DNA of 64,000 bases from Paenibacillus sp. UNC451MF (GCF_000686845.1 NZ_KK366025.1:103395-167394), one strand, 5' to 3'. Shown: positions 24,200 through 33,531, counted from the first letter of the stretch. The notes: a model not told the origin generated them from the sequence alone. Translations and numbers: made by a program.

Positions 24200-26254
24200 C
24201 TATAAAGGATAGTGACAAGCTGCCCATCGGTCTTCTGCTACCTGCATTAATTCAGGCTCTTCGCTCCGGCATTTGGCAGTTGCAGCCGGGCATCTCGTAT
24301 GGAATCGGCAGCCTGACGGTGGGTTGGAGGGGGACGGAATTTCCCCTTCAATGGAAGCGAACGGTCTTTTGCGGGTAGGATCGGCAGAGGGAATGGAGGC
24401 AATGAGACCTTTGGTGTAGGGATGAACAGGATGCTTGAAGAGCTCTTCACTTGGGGCTACTTCCACCAGCTTGCCTAGGTACATGACCCCAATCCTGTCC
24501 GAGATGTGTCGGACAATATTCAAGCCGTGAGCGATAAACAGATAGGTCAAGCCACGTTCTCTTTGCAAATCCTGCAGCAAATTCACGATTTGTGCTTGTA
24601 CGGATACATCCAATGCAGATACAGCTTCATCGGCAAGTATAAACTGCGGATTCAATGCAATCGCGCGTGCGATGCCTATTCGCTGCCTCTGTCCTCCGGA
24701 AAACTCATGAGGGTACCTGTCATGCCACGCCGGATTCAAGCCGACTGCCTGCAGAAGCTCCTCTACCCGACCGTGCCTTTCGCTTGCGCTGACCGATCGA
24801 TGCACTTTGAACGGTTCGGCGATAATATCACCGACCTTCCAACGGGGATTTACGGAACCGTAAGGATCTTGAAAGATCATTTGCATATTTCGGCGTGCCC
24901 TCAATAGGCCAAGTGAATTGGATTGGGATAAATCCTCTCCTTGAAAATGAACCTTGCCCTTGGTCGCTTTTTCCAGTTGTAGGATTAAGCGTCCTAATGT
25001 TGATTTGCCGCTACCGGACTCTCCTACCAAGCCGAACGTTTCCCCTTTTCGAATCGCAAAGGACACGTCGTCGACCGCACGGATATAAGCTGCCGGACGG
25101 CTTAGCACGCTTTTTTTAATTGGATAATATTTGCTAAGCCCTTGTATTTCTATAAGATTGCTCTGAGCTGAGGCAGGCTCAACGGCAGGAGTATTTGGCT
25201 TGTTCCGAAGTCCTCTTACAATAAGATCGGATGCAGAAGAAACGGATGATAAAGGTTCCCATGCTTTCCAGTATTCTTCTTGAACAAGCTCCTCTGCGTA
25301 CCAGCAAGCCGATTGTCGGCCGTTCACATGAAACAAGGGAGGACTATCCTTCGTGCAGCGGTCTGTTGCGTAAGGGCATCGGGGATGAAACCGGCAGCCC
25401 GACGGAAGCTCCGTTAAACTTGGAATCGAGCCTTCAATCGAGAATAGCTTCGCACCATGCTCGCTATCCAATGTCGTAATGGATTGCAGAAGTCCCCTTG
25501 TATAAGGGTGATGAGGCTGTTCGAATAGCTGCTGCACCGTCGCTTGCTCCACTACCTTGCCTGCATACATGACGAGGATTCGATCCGCCATTTCAGCGGC
25601 AATCCCCATATCATGTGTGATTAGCAGAATGGACATCCGGAACTCTTTCTTCAGCTCCTGAAGTAAGTGCAGGATTTGTGCCTGAATGGTCACATCCAGA
25701 GCGGTAGTCGGTTCATCAGCGATCAGCAGCTCTGGGCCGCATGCCAGAGCCATTGCGATCATGGCCCTCTGAAGCATGCCTCCCGAGAGCTCATTGGGAT
25801 ACTGCTTCATTCTTAGCTCCGGTTCAGGAATGCCTACTCTTCCCAATAAATGTACGGCACGTTCCCATGCCTGCACCTTATTCCCCTGCCTATGTCCCAG
25901 GATAACCTCCGTAATTTGACTTCCGATAGTAAAGACCGGATCAAATGCCGACATAGGCTCCTGAAATACCATCGCGATCTTTTTCCCCCGCAAGGAACGC
26001 AGCTCTTTCTCAGGAAGTGCCGTTAAATCAACACCATTAAAGGTAATTTTCCCTTCGGCAATCTTGCCGTTCTCATACTCCAATAATCGCATGACCGATT
26101 TGGAGGTGATGGTTTTGCCGCTTCCCGACTCCCCAACCAGGCAGACCGTTTCACCGGGTTGAATCTGCAAGCTTACGTCCGTAATGGCTCTAAGCGCCCC
26201 TTCTTTGGTAGCGAAGTCAATCGACAAATGTTGAATATCGAGCAATGGTTTCAA
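24200..26254 (-). CDS. Fused peptide-type ABC transporter ATPase (DppD-DppF fusion, GsiA-like layout)
   Basis: This 684-residue protein contains two complete ATPases. Unit 1 (about 1-270) has [38 protein letters not shown] and [10 protein letters not shown]. Unit 2 (about 370-640) has [38 protein letters not shown] and FIAHGLNIV. Each ends with an oligopeptide-type Cys cluster ([14 protein letters not shown] and [14 protein letters not shown]), which may bind a metal or cluster. In most Dpp/Opp systems the two ATPases are separate; the fusion resembles the glutathione importer GsiA. Unit 2 Walker B has Ala-Val where Pro-Thr/Ser is usual. TTG start with GGAGG 8 bases upstream. Confidence 0.94.
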   Translation of the reverse strand: MKPLLDIQHLSIDFATKEGALRAITDVSLQIQPGETVCLVGESGSGKTITSKSVMRLLEYENGKIAEGKITFNGVDLTALPEKELRSLRGKKIAMVFQEPMSAFDPVFTIGSQITEVILGHRQGNKVQAWERAVHLLGRVGIPEPELRMKQYPNELSGGMLQRAMIAMALACGPELLIADEPTTALDVTIQAQILHLLQELKKEFRMSILLITHDMGIAAEMADRILVMYAGKVVEQATVQQLFEQPHHPYTRGLLQSITTLDSEHGAKLFSIEGSIPSLTELPSGCRFHPRCPYATDRCTKDSPPLFHVNGRQSACWYAEELVQEEYWKAWEPLSSVSSASDLIVRGLRNKPNTPAVEPASAQSNLIEIQGLSKYYPIKKSVLSRPAAYIRAVDDVSFAIRKGETFGLVGESGSGKSTLGRLILQLEKATKGKVHFQGEDLSQSNSLGLLRARRNMQMIFQDPYGSVNPRWKVGDIIAEPFKVHRSVSASERHGRVEELLQAVGLNPAWHDRYPHEFSGGQRQRIGIARAIALNPQFILADEAVSALDVSVQAQIVNLLQDLQRERGLTYLFIAHGLNIVRHISDRIGVMYLGKLVEVAPSEELFKHPVHPYTKGLIASIPSADPTRKRPFASIEGEIPSPSNPPSGCRFHTRCPAATAKCRSEEPELMQVAEDRWAACHYPL

Positions 26255-26272
26255 TTGTGCCGCCTCCTTGTT

Positions 26273-27166
26273 CTAAGCCCTGCTTTTCTTCGGATCCAGT
26301 TGGTCTCGGATGTAATCCCCGATCAAATTGACAGATAGCACGAATAACGTAATTGCCAAGCCGGGAAAAGTAGCAATCCACCAGGCTACCGTCAGATAGC
26401 CTCTTCCTTGTGACAGCAAGGTGCCCCAATCTGGAATTTCCTTAATGACGCCTAATCCGAGAAAGCTTAACCCTGAGCCGACCAATATCGATGAACCGAG
26501 CCCTATTGTCGCCATAACCAATAAGGGAGACCAGGCATTTGGCAATACATGCCACCAAAATCTCCGTAATGGGGAAGTTCCGATGGAACGAGAAGCCGTA
26601 ACAAAAGAACGGTTCTTGATGCTCAATATTTGTCCACGCATGACTCTTGCATAACCAGGCACCGCAGATACCGCTACGGCAAATACGATATTGAATAAGT
26701 GAGGGCCTAGAGCTGCTGCAATAGCCAGAGCAAGCAGAATACCTGGAATCGTCATCAGTACATCAATGAACCGCATCAGGATTCGATCAAGCAAGCCTCC
26801 GACATAACCGGATAGCGCTCCGATGGTCCCGCCGAGGATTCCTCCTGCAAGAACGGATGCAGTTCCGATAAATAACGAATCACGGCTTCCGTAGACTACC
26901 AGACTGAATACATCCCTACCAAAATAATCTGTCCCGAGCAAATGAGCCGTGCTAGGCGGCTGTAAAATATGGTCCGTAAACATCTGTGTCGGAGCATAGG
27001 GTGCAACCCACCCAGGAATAACGGCGCACACGATAATAAACAGAACAACCAATGCCGCTGCGCAGACAAAAAGCTCTGCAGCTGATAGAGACCTCACTGG
27101 CTTGATTATGGGTGTGCGCTCACTCCTTTCCTTCCAGACAGTCTTAGCGGATATCACTTCCTTCAT
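26273..27166 (-). CDS. Peptide-type ABC permease (DppC/GsiD-like)
   Basis: A 297-residue permease of the DppC group: a cytoplasmic N-terminus of about 30 residues, first membrane span ELFVCAAALVVLFIIVCAV, then LLGTDYFGRDVFSLVVYGSR, the diagnostic motif, and an EAA-type loop SFVTASRSIGTSPLRRFWWH. GGGAGGG is 8 bases before the ATG. It pairs with the DppB-like permease and the fused ATPase in the same run. Confidence 0.94.
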   Translation of the reverse strand: MKEVISAKTVWKERSERTPIIKPVRSLSAAELFVCAAALVVLFIIVCAVIPGWVAPYAPTQMFTDHILQPPSTAHLLGTDYFGRDVFSLVVYGSRDSLFIGTASVLAGGILGGTIGALSGYVGGLLDRILMRFIDVLMTIPGILLALAIAAALGPHLFNIVFAVAVSAVPGYARVMRGQILSIKNRSFVTASRSIGTSPLRRFWWHVLPNAWSPLLVMATIGLGSSILVGSGLSFLGLGVIKEIPDWGTLLSQGRGYLTVAWWIATFPGLAITLFVLSVNLIGDYIRDQLDPKKSRA

Positions 27167-27224
27167 AACCGTGTCCCTCCCAAGAGCAATACTTTAGTTT
27201 TCGCATAAGCGAAACATGGATGAT

Positions 27225-28157
27225 CTAGCTTGCATTCGAACGGCGGACCCGAGGATCAATGTAGGAATACGAAAGGTCCACAAGCAAATTGACGCCGACA
27301 TAGACGATGGCTGAGAAAAACACGACACCCTGTACAACCGGTAAATCTCTAGCCATTATGGCATCAGCAATGATCCTTCCGATCCCTTGTCTCGAGAACA
27401 CCGTTTCCACTACGACGGTGCCCGCCATCAGATCACCAATGTGAATTCCGATCACAGTAATCGCCGGAATCAGCGCATTGCGCAGCGCGTGAAGATACAT
27501 GACCTTTTTTTCCGATAGTCCCTTCGAACGAAGTGTTACGATAAAGGGTTCATTTAGAACTTCTACCATACTGTTACGTACCATACGTACGATAAATCCG
27601 GCTCCCACGATCCCCAATGCCATCGATGGAAGGATTAAGGTAGCCACTCCCTCGGAACCCATGGCCGGGAACCAGCCCAAATGGACCGAGAACAAGAGAA
27701 TGAGCAGGATGCCCGACCAAAAGGTCGGCATGGAAATTCCAAATAACCCTATTAACCGTGCTGCAACGTCTATCCATCGGTTTCGATGAACAGCAGACAA
27801 TACTCCAAGCAATACCCCGATAGCGACCGACAGTACTGTACTCGCTAAGGTCAACGTCAAGGTTGCCGGAAAATGATTCATAATCTTGGGCAGCACCGGC
27901 TCGCTATTAAGCATCGACTTGCCGAAATCCCCCTGCAAAATCCCTGCAAAATAGCGGCCAAATTGTACATGGAACGGCTGATCGAGTCCTAATTGGTGCC
28001 GTAAATTGGCGATCATTTCCGGAGTTGCCGATGATGGATCAAGCATCGAGAGAACCGGATCACCAGGCAGCACATAAATAATGGTGAATACGAGTACCAG
28101 CGATCCCAGGATGACTAACACGGAGGACAACAGCCGTTCTATCAGCGTCTTGACCAT
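27225..28157 (-). CDS. Peptide-type ABC permease (DppB/GsiC-like)
   Basis: The open frame starts at 28175, but AAGGAG lies inside it 9 bases before an ATG at 28157, which I take as the start (310 residues). The protein begins with a membrane span after MVKTLIERLL, has YVLPGDPVLSMLDPSSATP in the first external loop and RSKGLSEKKVMYLHALRNAL as the EAA-type loop of DppB. It makes the pore with the DppC-like partner. Confidence 0.93.
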   Translation of the reverse strand: MVKTLIERLLSSVLVILGSLVLVFTIIYVLPGDPVLSMLDPSSATPEMIANLRHQLGLDQPFHVQFGRYFAGILQGDFGKSMLNSEPVLPKIMNHFPATLTLTLASTVLSVAIGVLLGVLSAVHRNRWIDVAARLIGLFGISMPTFWSGILLILLFSVHLGWFPAMGSEGVATLILPSMALGIVGAGFIVRMVRNSMVEVLNEPFIVTLRSKGLSEKKVMYLHALRNALIPAITVIGIHIGDLMAGTVVVETVFSRQGIGRIIADAIMARDLPVVQGVVFFSAIVYVGVNLLVDLSYSYIDPRVRRSNAS

Positions 28158-28178
28158 AACCATGAACTCCTTCATTGC

Positions 28179-29825
28179 TTATTTTTGAATGGTTACATCA
28201 TTGAATAACGGGTAGCCTAGGGAATCGAACTTCAAGCCTTTAACGGTTTTGGAGGCCGCTACCGTGTATGGAAATACATAAACTGGAATAATAACGGCAT
28301 TGTCGCTTAAATTACGCTGAACCTTTTTATAGATATCGGCACGCTTGGCAGGATCTTGTTCCACGGTTCCCTGCTCCAGCAGCTTATCAAGCTCCGGGTC
28401 CGATGCTCCGGCAATGGTGAGCTTGGTAGCTTTCGGGTCCTGCGTATGGTAGAAGTTACGAAGCGCATCGGGGTCGGAATTGACCTGGCTGTTACCGTAC
28501 AAATCATGTGCCCCGTTCTTGTAGACGACCGTTGCCGTATCCTTGGTAATTTCAACCTCCACCACTATACCTAGCTGCTTCAGCTGCTGCTGTACCATAA
28601 CAGCGATATCGTTGCGCTTCTCACGGTTCGGAGAACCGTCTACGTAATGCAGCGTCAGCTTCTTGCCGTCTTTTTCACGGATTCCGTCTGCGCCTTTCAC
28701 CCATCCCAGTTCATCAAACAGCTTGTTGGCTTTGGCGATATCCGGTTTAATTGCATTTTCCAAGGAAACATCGTATCCGAAAATTCCTGGCGACAGAGCC
28801 GACCAAGCTCTAGGATAGGTTCCCAGGTACAAAGTTTTGACAATGGCATCCACATCGAGCCCGTACTGCACCGCCTGTCTTGCCTTCACTTCGTTCCATG
28901 GCGCTCTTCTTTGATTGAAGAAAAGCGTGTACGGTAAGCCAACCGTATTGACTTGAAGAAGCTGCGTCTTCGGATCATTTTTGAGGGAGAGTACATTTTG
29001 CGGTGGAACGGTCTCCGCTACCAGCACTTGACCGCTCTGAACGCTCCCAATGCGCGTTGCTTCTTCGGGTGCAATCTTGAACGTAATTTTATCCAAATAG
29101 GCTTGCCCTTTATTGTCGACAAGATCGGGCGCCCAATGGTAATTAGAGCTCCTTGCAACCTGAATATCCGCATTTTCGTTCCATTTAACAAAAGTAAACG
29201 GTCCGGTCCCTACAGGATGCTTGCCGAAATCGTCTCCGTACTGCTTGGCGGCCGTAGGAGATACGATACCCAGAAGCGCTTGGCTTAAATTGCCCAGAAA
29301 TGCAGTCGACGGTGTTTCCAGATTCAGCTTAATCGTATATTCATCAATAACTTCAGAAGACTTATAAGGTCTGATAAGGGCTAACGCATTGCTTGCCTTT
29401 GTCTCCGGATTAATGATTCGGTCATAGTTGAATTTAACCGCTTCAGCGTTAAAGGGAGTTCCGTCCTGGAAAACTACGTCTTTGCGCAGCTTGAAGGTAT
29501 AACTTTTGCCGTCAGGTGATATCGACCATTCCGTAGCGAGCCAAGGCTTGATCGTATTGTCCGGCAATTGGACGACCAGACTGTCATAGATCGTTCGGAT
29601 CACTCTAACGGCTACAGCAAGCCCGCTCCGATGGGGATCGAGCGTATCTGGCGAAGTCGCTAACGCAAAGCTCAGGTCCCCACCCTGTGCCGCAGGCTGC
29701 CCATTGGCATTTTGTGTTGAGCCCGTTGCTGCAGCTCCGCCGTCTTTGACGCACCCAGATAAGGTAAGCAGCAAGACGGACCCCAACGCTATATATTTCA
29801 TCCATAGTAACGATTTCATTATCAT
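28179..29825 (-). CDS. Family 5 peptide/nickel-type substrate-binding lipoprotein
   Basis: A 548-residue lipoprotein from the ATG at 29825 (GGAG 8 bases upstream); the frame also has a GTG three codons earlier. The lipobox is LTLSGC. The mature part has the family 5 pattern: LSFALATSPDTLDPHRSG, EWSISPDGKSYTFKLRKDVVFQDGTPFNAEAVKFNYDRI broken over several strands, and HPVGTGPFTF. Such proteins bind peptides, glutathione, opines or metal chelates. In this operon it may capture glutathione-type or peptide-linked sulfur compounds; this is inference. Confidence 0.93.
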   Translation of the reverse strand: MIMKSLLWMKYIALGSVLLLTLSGCVKDGGAAATGSTQNANGQPAAQGGDLSFALATSPDTLDPHRSGLAVAVRVIRTIYDSLVVQLPDNTIKPWLATEWSISPDGKSYTFKLRKDVVFQDGTPFNAEAVKFNYDRIINPETKASNALALIRPYKSSEVIDEYTIKLNLETPSTAFLGNLSQALLGIVSPTAAKQYGDDFGKHPVGTGPFTFVKWNENADIQVARSSNYHWAPDLVDNKGQAYLDKITFKIAPEEATRIGSVQSGQVLVAETVPPQNVLSLKNDPKTQLLQVNTVGLPYTLFFNQRRAPWNEVKARQAVQYGLDVDAIVKTLYLGTYPRAWSALSPGIFGYDVSLENAIKPDIAKANKLFDELGWVKGADGIREKDGKKLTLHYVDGSPNREKRNDIAVMVQQQLKQLGIVVEVEITKDTATVVYKNGAHDLYGNSQVNSDPDALRNFYHTQDPKATKLTIAGASDPELDKLLEQGTVEQDPAKRADIYKKVQRNLSDNAVIIPVYVFPYTVAASKTVKGLKFDSLGYPLFNDVTIQK

Positions 29826-29845
29826 CCTATCCACTCCACTCTAGT

Positions 29846-31180
29846 CTAACTACGAATTTCCTGCTTTGCATATCTGTTTACAGGGATATTTAAACCTAAA
29901 TTACCGCGCAGCGTATCGGCTTCGTACTCATTTCGGTAAATACCCCGCTCCTGCAGGATCGGCACGACATGCTCGACAAAATCATTCAATCCGTTCGGAA
30001 CCGCCGAACCAATGATAAACCCGTCCGCCCCGCGCCCTTCAAACCACTCCTGTACGAGGTCAGCGACATGCTCCGGCGTTCCGATGAATTGGGTCTTTGG
30101 CGTAGCTGCTCTTAGTGCTACTTGGCGCAGTGTCAAGCCTTGCTCCTCCGCTTCTTTCTTGATCCGGTCCGTTGTACTGCGGAAGCTGTTCTTGCCCAGA
30201 TCACCCAGGTCAGGGAATGGCTCATCCAGCGGATATTGAGTAAAATCATGATGCTCGTAATATCTTCCGAGGTAATCCAGCGCCTTTTCTATGCTTATCA
30301 GGTCCACAATTTCCTGATATTTACGTTCTGCCTCTTCTTCGGTCTGACCAATAATCGGGCTGATGCCGGGCAAGATCACAATATCGTCAGGAGAACGACC
30401 GAACGAAACGGCTCTGTTCTTTACATCCTGATAAAATTGCTGCGCATCGGCTAACGTTGGATGTCCGGTGAAAATGGCATCCGCTTCTTTGGCTGCCAGG
30501 TTTTTGCCGTCGTCCGATGACCCTGCTTGGAAGATGACAGGCTGACCTTGCTTGGATCGGCCGATATTGAGCGGTCCTTGGACCGAGAAAAACTCGCCTT
30601 TATGATCCAACCGATGCAGCTTATTCGGATCAAAGAAGACACCGGATTCTTTATCCCGGACAAACGCATCATCCTCCCAAGAATCCCATAACCCCTTCGT
30701 CACTTGAAGGTATTCGGTAGCAATGCGGTATCTCTTCGGATGATTAGGATGCTCTTCTATCGTTTTGCTGAAATTGAGAGCTGAGCCTTCCAGCGGTGAA
30801 GTGACTACGTTCCAGCCAGCTCGCCCATGACTGATGTGATCGAGTGAAGCAAACTGCCTTGCTACCGTGAACGGTTCACTATAGGAAGTGGACAGCGTTC
30901 CGACAAGACCGATACGGGATGTTACCGCAGCGAGCGCTGACAGGATAGTGATCGGTTCAAACCGATTTAGAAAATGCGGTATCGATTTCTCATTAATGTA
31001 CAGACCATCTGCGATAAACACTAAGTCGAATTTGCCTTCTTCGGCTTTTTGCGCCTGCTGCTTATAAAACTCGAAATTCACACTTGCATCGGCGGTCGCT
31101 TTCGGATGCCTCCAAGCCGCCATATTTCCACCTACGCCATGGATGATTGCACCGAATTTGATTTGTCTATTTTTACTCAC
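29846..31180 (-). CDS. NtaA/SnaA/DszA family FMN-dependent monooxygenase (CmoJ/YxeK-like)
   Basis: A 444-residue member of the two-component flavin monooxygenases. It starts GTG with GGGAGG 7 bases upstream. Family features are [43 protein letters not shown], and [17 protein letters not shown] in the FMN phosphate region. Relatives desulfurise or oxygenate C-S bonds (DszA, SnaA), and CmoJ (YtnJ) and YxeK oxygenate N-acetylated S-alkyl cysteines in B. subtilis. It needs reduced FMN from a separate reductase, which is not encoded nearby. It follows the second flavin monooxygenase with a 53-base gap. Confidence 0.93.
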   Translation of the reverse strand: MSKNRQIKFGAIIHGVGGNMAAWRHPKATADASVNFEFYKQQAQKAEEGKFDLVFIADGLYINEKSIPHFLNRFEPITILSALAAVTSRIGLVGTLSTSYSEPFTVARQFASLDHISHGRAGWNVVTSPLEGSALNFSKTIEEHPNHPKRYRIATEYLQVTKGLWDSWEDDAFVRDKESGVFFDPNKLHRLDHKGEFFSVQGPLNIGRSKQGQPVIFQAGSSDDGKNLAAKEADAIFTGHPTLADAQQFYQDVKNRAVSFGRSPDDIVILPGISPIIGQTEEEAERKYQEIVDLISIEKALDYLGRYYEHHDFTQYPLDEPFPDLGDLGKNSFRSTTDRIKKEAEEQGLTLRQVALRAATPKTQFIGTPEHVADLVQEWFEGRGADGFIIGSAVPNGLNDFVEHVVPILQERGIYRNEYEADTLRGNLGLNIPVNRYAKQEIRS

Positions 31181-31233
31181 TGTAATTCCTCCCTTAAATG
31201 TATAATGTTCTATTTACGACAGGCAGCTTATAG

Positions 31234-32247
31234 CTACACCGTCAATTCCGAGAAAGCCTCCTGCAGCAGCTCATAGGCATGAAGTCTTTCAGAAAAGCTT
31301 TTCATAGCAACGATAATGACCAGCTCATCTACAGCATAGCGCCGTTGAAGATCCAACAGCTGCTCACGAACCGTATGCTTCGAGCCATGAATGATGGGTG
31401 CATCCTTCACTTCGACTGTAAATTTCTCGTCGGACTGTCTACCATACTCTTCAGCAGCCTCCAAGCTTTTTACATTAATGGTCCTTCCGTTTTCCAGCTG
31501 GATCTTCACATGCTTGGAATCAACAGCCAATGCTTTAGCTTCTTCATCCGTATCCGCTACAATAACAGATACTCCCAATATCGCCTGCGGCTTTGCCCCA
31601 TGGCGAGAAGTAAACTTCGAGCGATAAGTACGCAGTGCGTGGTCAATCACAGCTTCGTCACCGTTTATAAACTTTGCAAATACATAGGGAATTCCGGTTT
31701 GTGCTGCCAGGGCTGCGCTGGATGCGCTCGTGCCAAGTAAAAATAGCTCTGGAGAGGTTTGAGGAGCCGGCACCGCCTTCACTCCATATAACGGATGGCT
31801 CTCTGGCAGGCTGCTAGTAAGGTACTGCTCCAGCTCAACGAGCTTCTCCTCCAACGGCTTCGCTCCCCTGTAGCTTTCCTGCTGCAGCGCCTTCGTTGAC
31901 CTTGGCAGTCCTCCTGGCGCCCTGCCGATACCAAGATCTACCCGTCCAGGGGCAAGTGAGGCAAGCACGTTAAAATTCTCTGCCACCTTGTAGGGGCTGT
32001 AATGCTGAAGCATTACCCCACCGGAGCCGATCCGAATTCGCTTCGTATGCGCCAGTAAGTAGGAAATCAGAACCTCAGGAGAAGACCCCATCAATTTATC
32101 CGAGTCATGGTGCTCAGATACCCAAAAGCGATAATAACCTAACTCTTCCGCCTTTTTTGCAAGCTCTACTGTATGGCGGAATGCTTCTTCGGCCGTCTCC
32201 CCTTCGTCTATTGGACTCTGATCCAGAATGCTTAATTTAAGACTCAA
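31234..32247 (-). CDS. LLM class flavin-dependent oxidoreductase (CmoO/YtmO-like)
   Basis: I begin at a TTG at 32247 with GAGGAGG 8 bases upstream; homologs typically start at this point with LSLKLSILDQSPIDEG. The 337-residue product is a bacterial-luciferase-like TIM barrel: WVSEHHDSDKLMGSSPEVL, RIRIGSGGVMLQHYSPYKVAE, LAPGRVDLGIGRAPGG. The B. subtilis ytmI operon has a homolog of this type, CmoO. As first gene of the 14-gene run it follows the candidate operator at 32278. Confidence 0.92.
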   Translation of the reverse strand: MSLKLSILDQSPIDEGETAEEAFRHTVELAKKAEELGYYRFWVSEHHDSDKLMGSSPEVLISYLLAHTKRIRIGSGGVMLQHYSPYKVAENFNVLASLAPGRVDLGIGRAPGGLPRSTKALQQESYRGAKPLEEKLVELEQYLTSSLPESHPLYGVKAVPAPQTSPELFLLGTSASSAALAAQTGIPYVFAKFINGDEAVIDHALRTYRSKFTSRHGAKPQAILGVSVIVADTDEEAKALAVDSKHVKIQLENGRTINVKSLEAAEEYGRQSDEKFTVEVKDAPIIHGSKHTVREQLLDLQRRYAVDELVIIVAMKSFSERLHAYELLQEAFSELTV

Positions 32248-32277
32248 ATTCCACTCCTCCTCGCAAATTAAAATAAC

Positions 32278-32295
32278 CATATTTCCTATTGGATT
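32278..32295 (-). promoter_or_regulatory. Operator-like motif upstream of the sulfur-salvage operon
   Basis: Read on the minus strand it is AATCCAATAGGAAATATG. A near copy, AATCAAATAGGAATTATA, occurs in the lysR leader at 33369-33386. The shared core AATC[A/C]AATAGGAA[A/T]TAT resembles, from memory, the CymR-type sites of Bacilli. A TTGACG -35-like hexamer lies upstream at 32348-32343, but no strong -10 is at the right distance, suggesting an activated promoter. A diverged palindrome ATGATAAGCTTTATTCAT at about 32312-32329 could be the LysR box. Confidence 0.45.
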
Positions 32296-32391
32296 TGTCG
32301 GTTTTATTTGCATGAATAAAGCTTATCATTGCCCTAATAGAGCGTCAACGGCCTGGATAATAGGCTTTTTCTATCCTTGAATTCAAACATT

Positions 32392-33285
32392 CTATGGAAA
32401 AGTTGACTGTAAAAGAATCTCCCTGCTAATCTCCAAAAACGGTTTGTAAAAGTCAGTGCCTTCCCCTTTACGTGCAATCAAGTTGGTTCTCAAGGAAAGA
32501 CTGGCAAGCGAAGGGACATCAATGGGTAACAGTCGCCTAGCCTTTACTTCCTCCGCTACTGACAACGAAGGCAGGAAGCCGACTCCTACCTGTTTCAAAA
32601 TTAGCTTCTTGGCCGTCTCCAAATTGTCCATGTGGAAAGCAATATTCGGCGGATGATCCAATGTTTCGAACCATCGATGAAGCTTCATCCAGTCAAGAGA
32701 GCCGCATTCGAAGAACACTAACGGTTGTTTGCCTACATCTTCAATCGATACATGATCCATTTCCAGAAATGGATGGCTCTCATGAACGAACAGCCGAATG
32801 GGATCTTCATAAAACTTGACGGAATCCATGTGCGGATGTGTCATATTGCGTGTCAAGCCCAAATCGATTTCCTTGTTCATCAATTTCTCCATAATCGCTT
32901 CACTTGAAGCCGTAATGAGCTTTAACTGGAGCTCAGGAAATTTTCTTTGGATGACAGGCACCAGCTCAGGAATAATATAGTTTGAAACAGAAACGGTGCA
33001 GCCTATGGTTATCTCGTTTAGAGCAGCCTTCATTTGCTGAAGCTGCTGCTTCCCTTTTTTCATGGATTGTAAGATTTGTTGTGCATAAGGGAGGAATTGC
33101 TTTCCCTTCTCTGTCAAAGTAAAATGTCTCCCCTCCCGTTCGAAAAGCTTGACGTCCAGCTCCCGTTCCAGTGTCTGTATGCGTGCTGAGATGGAAGGTT
33201 GAGAAAGGAACAGCGCATCCGCTGCTTTATTAAAACTGTTAAAATGAATGACGTAAACGAATGCCTCAATACTTTCAATATTCAT
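32392..33285 (-). CDS. LysR family transcriptional regulator (YtlI-like by context)
   Basis: ATG at 33285 with GGAGG 6 bases upstream gives 297 residues. The N-terminal winged helix reads NSFNKAADALFLSQPSISARIQTLERELDVKLFERE, the LysR signature in pieces, and the C-terminal part is the periplasmic-binding-fold effector domain (SVSNYIIPELVPVIQRKFP, DLGLTRN). It is on the same strand as the operon, with 144 bases before the first monooxygenase gene. In B. subtilis the LysR protein YtlI activates the ytmI operon and is itself repressed by CymR; a parallel role is likely but not proven here. Confidence 0.93.
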   Translation of the reverse strand: MNIESIEAFVYVIHFNSFNKAADALFLSQPSISARIQTLERELDVKLFEREGRHFTLTEKGKQFLPYAQQILQSMKKGKQQLQQMKAALNEITIGCTVSVSNYIIPELVPVIQRKFPELQLKLITASSEAIMEKLMNKEIDLGLTRNMTHPHMDSVKFYEDPIRLFVHESHPFLEMDHVSIEDVGKQPLVFFECGSLDWMKLHRWFETLDHPPNIAFHMDNLETAKKLILKQVGVGFLPSLSVAEEVKARRLLPIDVPSLASLSLRTNLIARKGEGTDFYKPFLEISREILLQSTFP

Positions 33286-33355
33286 ACGCAGCCTCCATGG
33301 AAAAGAAAAAAGATACATCCGGCTTCTTACAGAAGCAGATGTATCTCCAGTCCAT
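33275..33355 (-). CDS. Possible leader peptide with Cys codons ahead of lysR (26 codons)
   Basis: An ATG at 33355 reads MDWRYICFCKK and runs through the 5' arm of the terminator to a TGA at 33277-33275, just inside lysR in another frame. The Cys-Phe-Cys codons TGC TTC TGT lie in the stem. No proper ribosome binding site precedes the ATG, so translation is doubtful. Confidence 0.2.
   Translation of the reverse strand: MDWRYICFCKKPDVSFFFSMEAAYEY
33311..33346 (-). terminator. Terminator hairpin in the lysR leader (possible attenuator)
   Basis: On the minus strand AGATACATC pairs perfectly with GATGTATCT, and inside it GCTTCT pairs with AGAAGC. A T-rich tract TTTTTTCTTTT follows, and the lysR ribosome binding site GGAGG begins only a few bases later. 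It lies downstream of a good promoter, so premature termination ahead of lysR is expected unless relieved. Confidence 0.75.
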
Positions 33356-33368
33356 CCGGTCGATACTA

Positions 33369-33386
33369 TATAATTCCTATTTGATT
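33369..33386 (-). promoter_or_regulatory. Operator-like motif in the lysR leader
   Basis: Minus-strand AATCAAATAGGAATTATA occurs about 5-22 bases downstream of the predicted start of transcription, a repressor position. It is the partner of the copy at 32278-32295. Confidence 0.45.
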
Positions 33387-33397
33387 AGTTGTATTTA

Positions 33398-33426
33398 ATT
33401 AAACGCGGTTTCCCGCTTTTTGTCAA
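33398..33426 (-). promoter_or_regulatory. Sigma-A-type promoter of lysR
   Basis: Minus strand: TTGACA (33426-33421), 17-base spacer, TTTAAT (33403-33398). The -35 is consensus and the -10 differs at one base. Predicted start is near 33391, giving a leader of about 106 bases. Confidence 0.75.
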
Positions 33427-33478
33427 CACCAAATTGCTGAATTTTCAGTCAGCTTGTCCGATCTCAACCATAGCAAGA

Positions 33479-33503
33479 AAACCTAGCGGCTGGCGCTAGG
33501 TTT
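33479..33503 (-). terminator. Intrinsic terminator after the orphan binding-protein gene
   Basis: AAACCTAGCG and CGCTAGGTTT form a perfect 10-base stem with a 5-base loop; the minus strand continues TTTTCTT. It insulates lysR from the gene ending at 33532. Confidence 0.85.
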
Positions 33504-33531
33504 ATATGAACAATCACTGCTGCACACTTGG

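Noticed and set aside
32296-33400. An S-box (SAM) or T-box riboswitch ahead of the sulfur operon or lysR
   Set aside because: Leaders are too short (about 65-106 bases) and lack the conserved S-box or T-box elements; only a simple terminator is visible.
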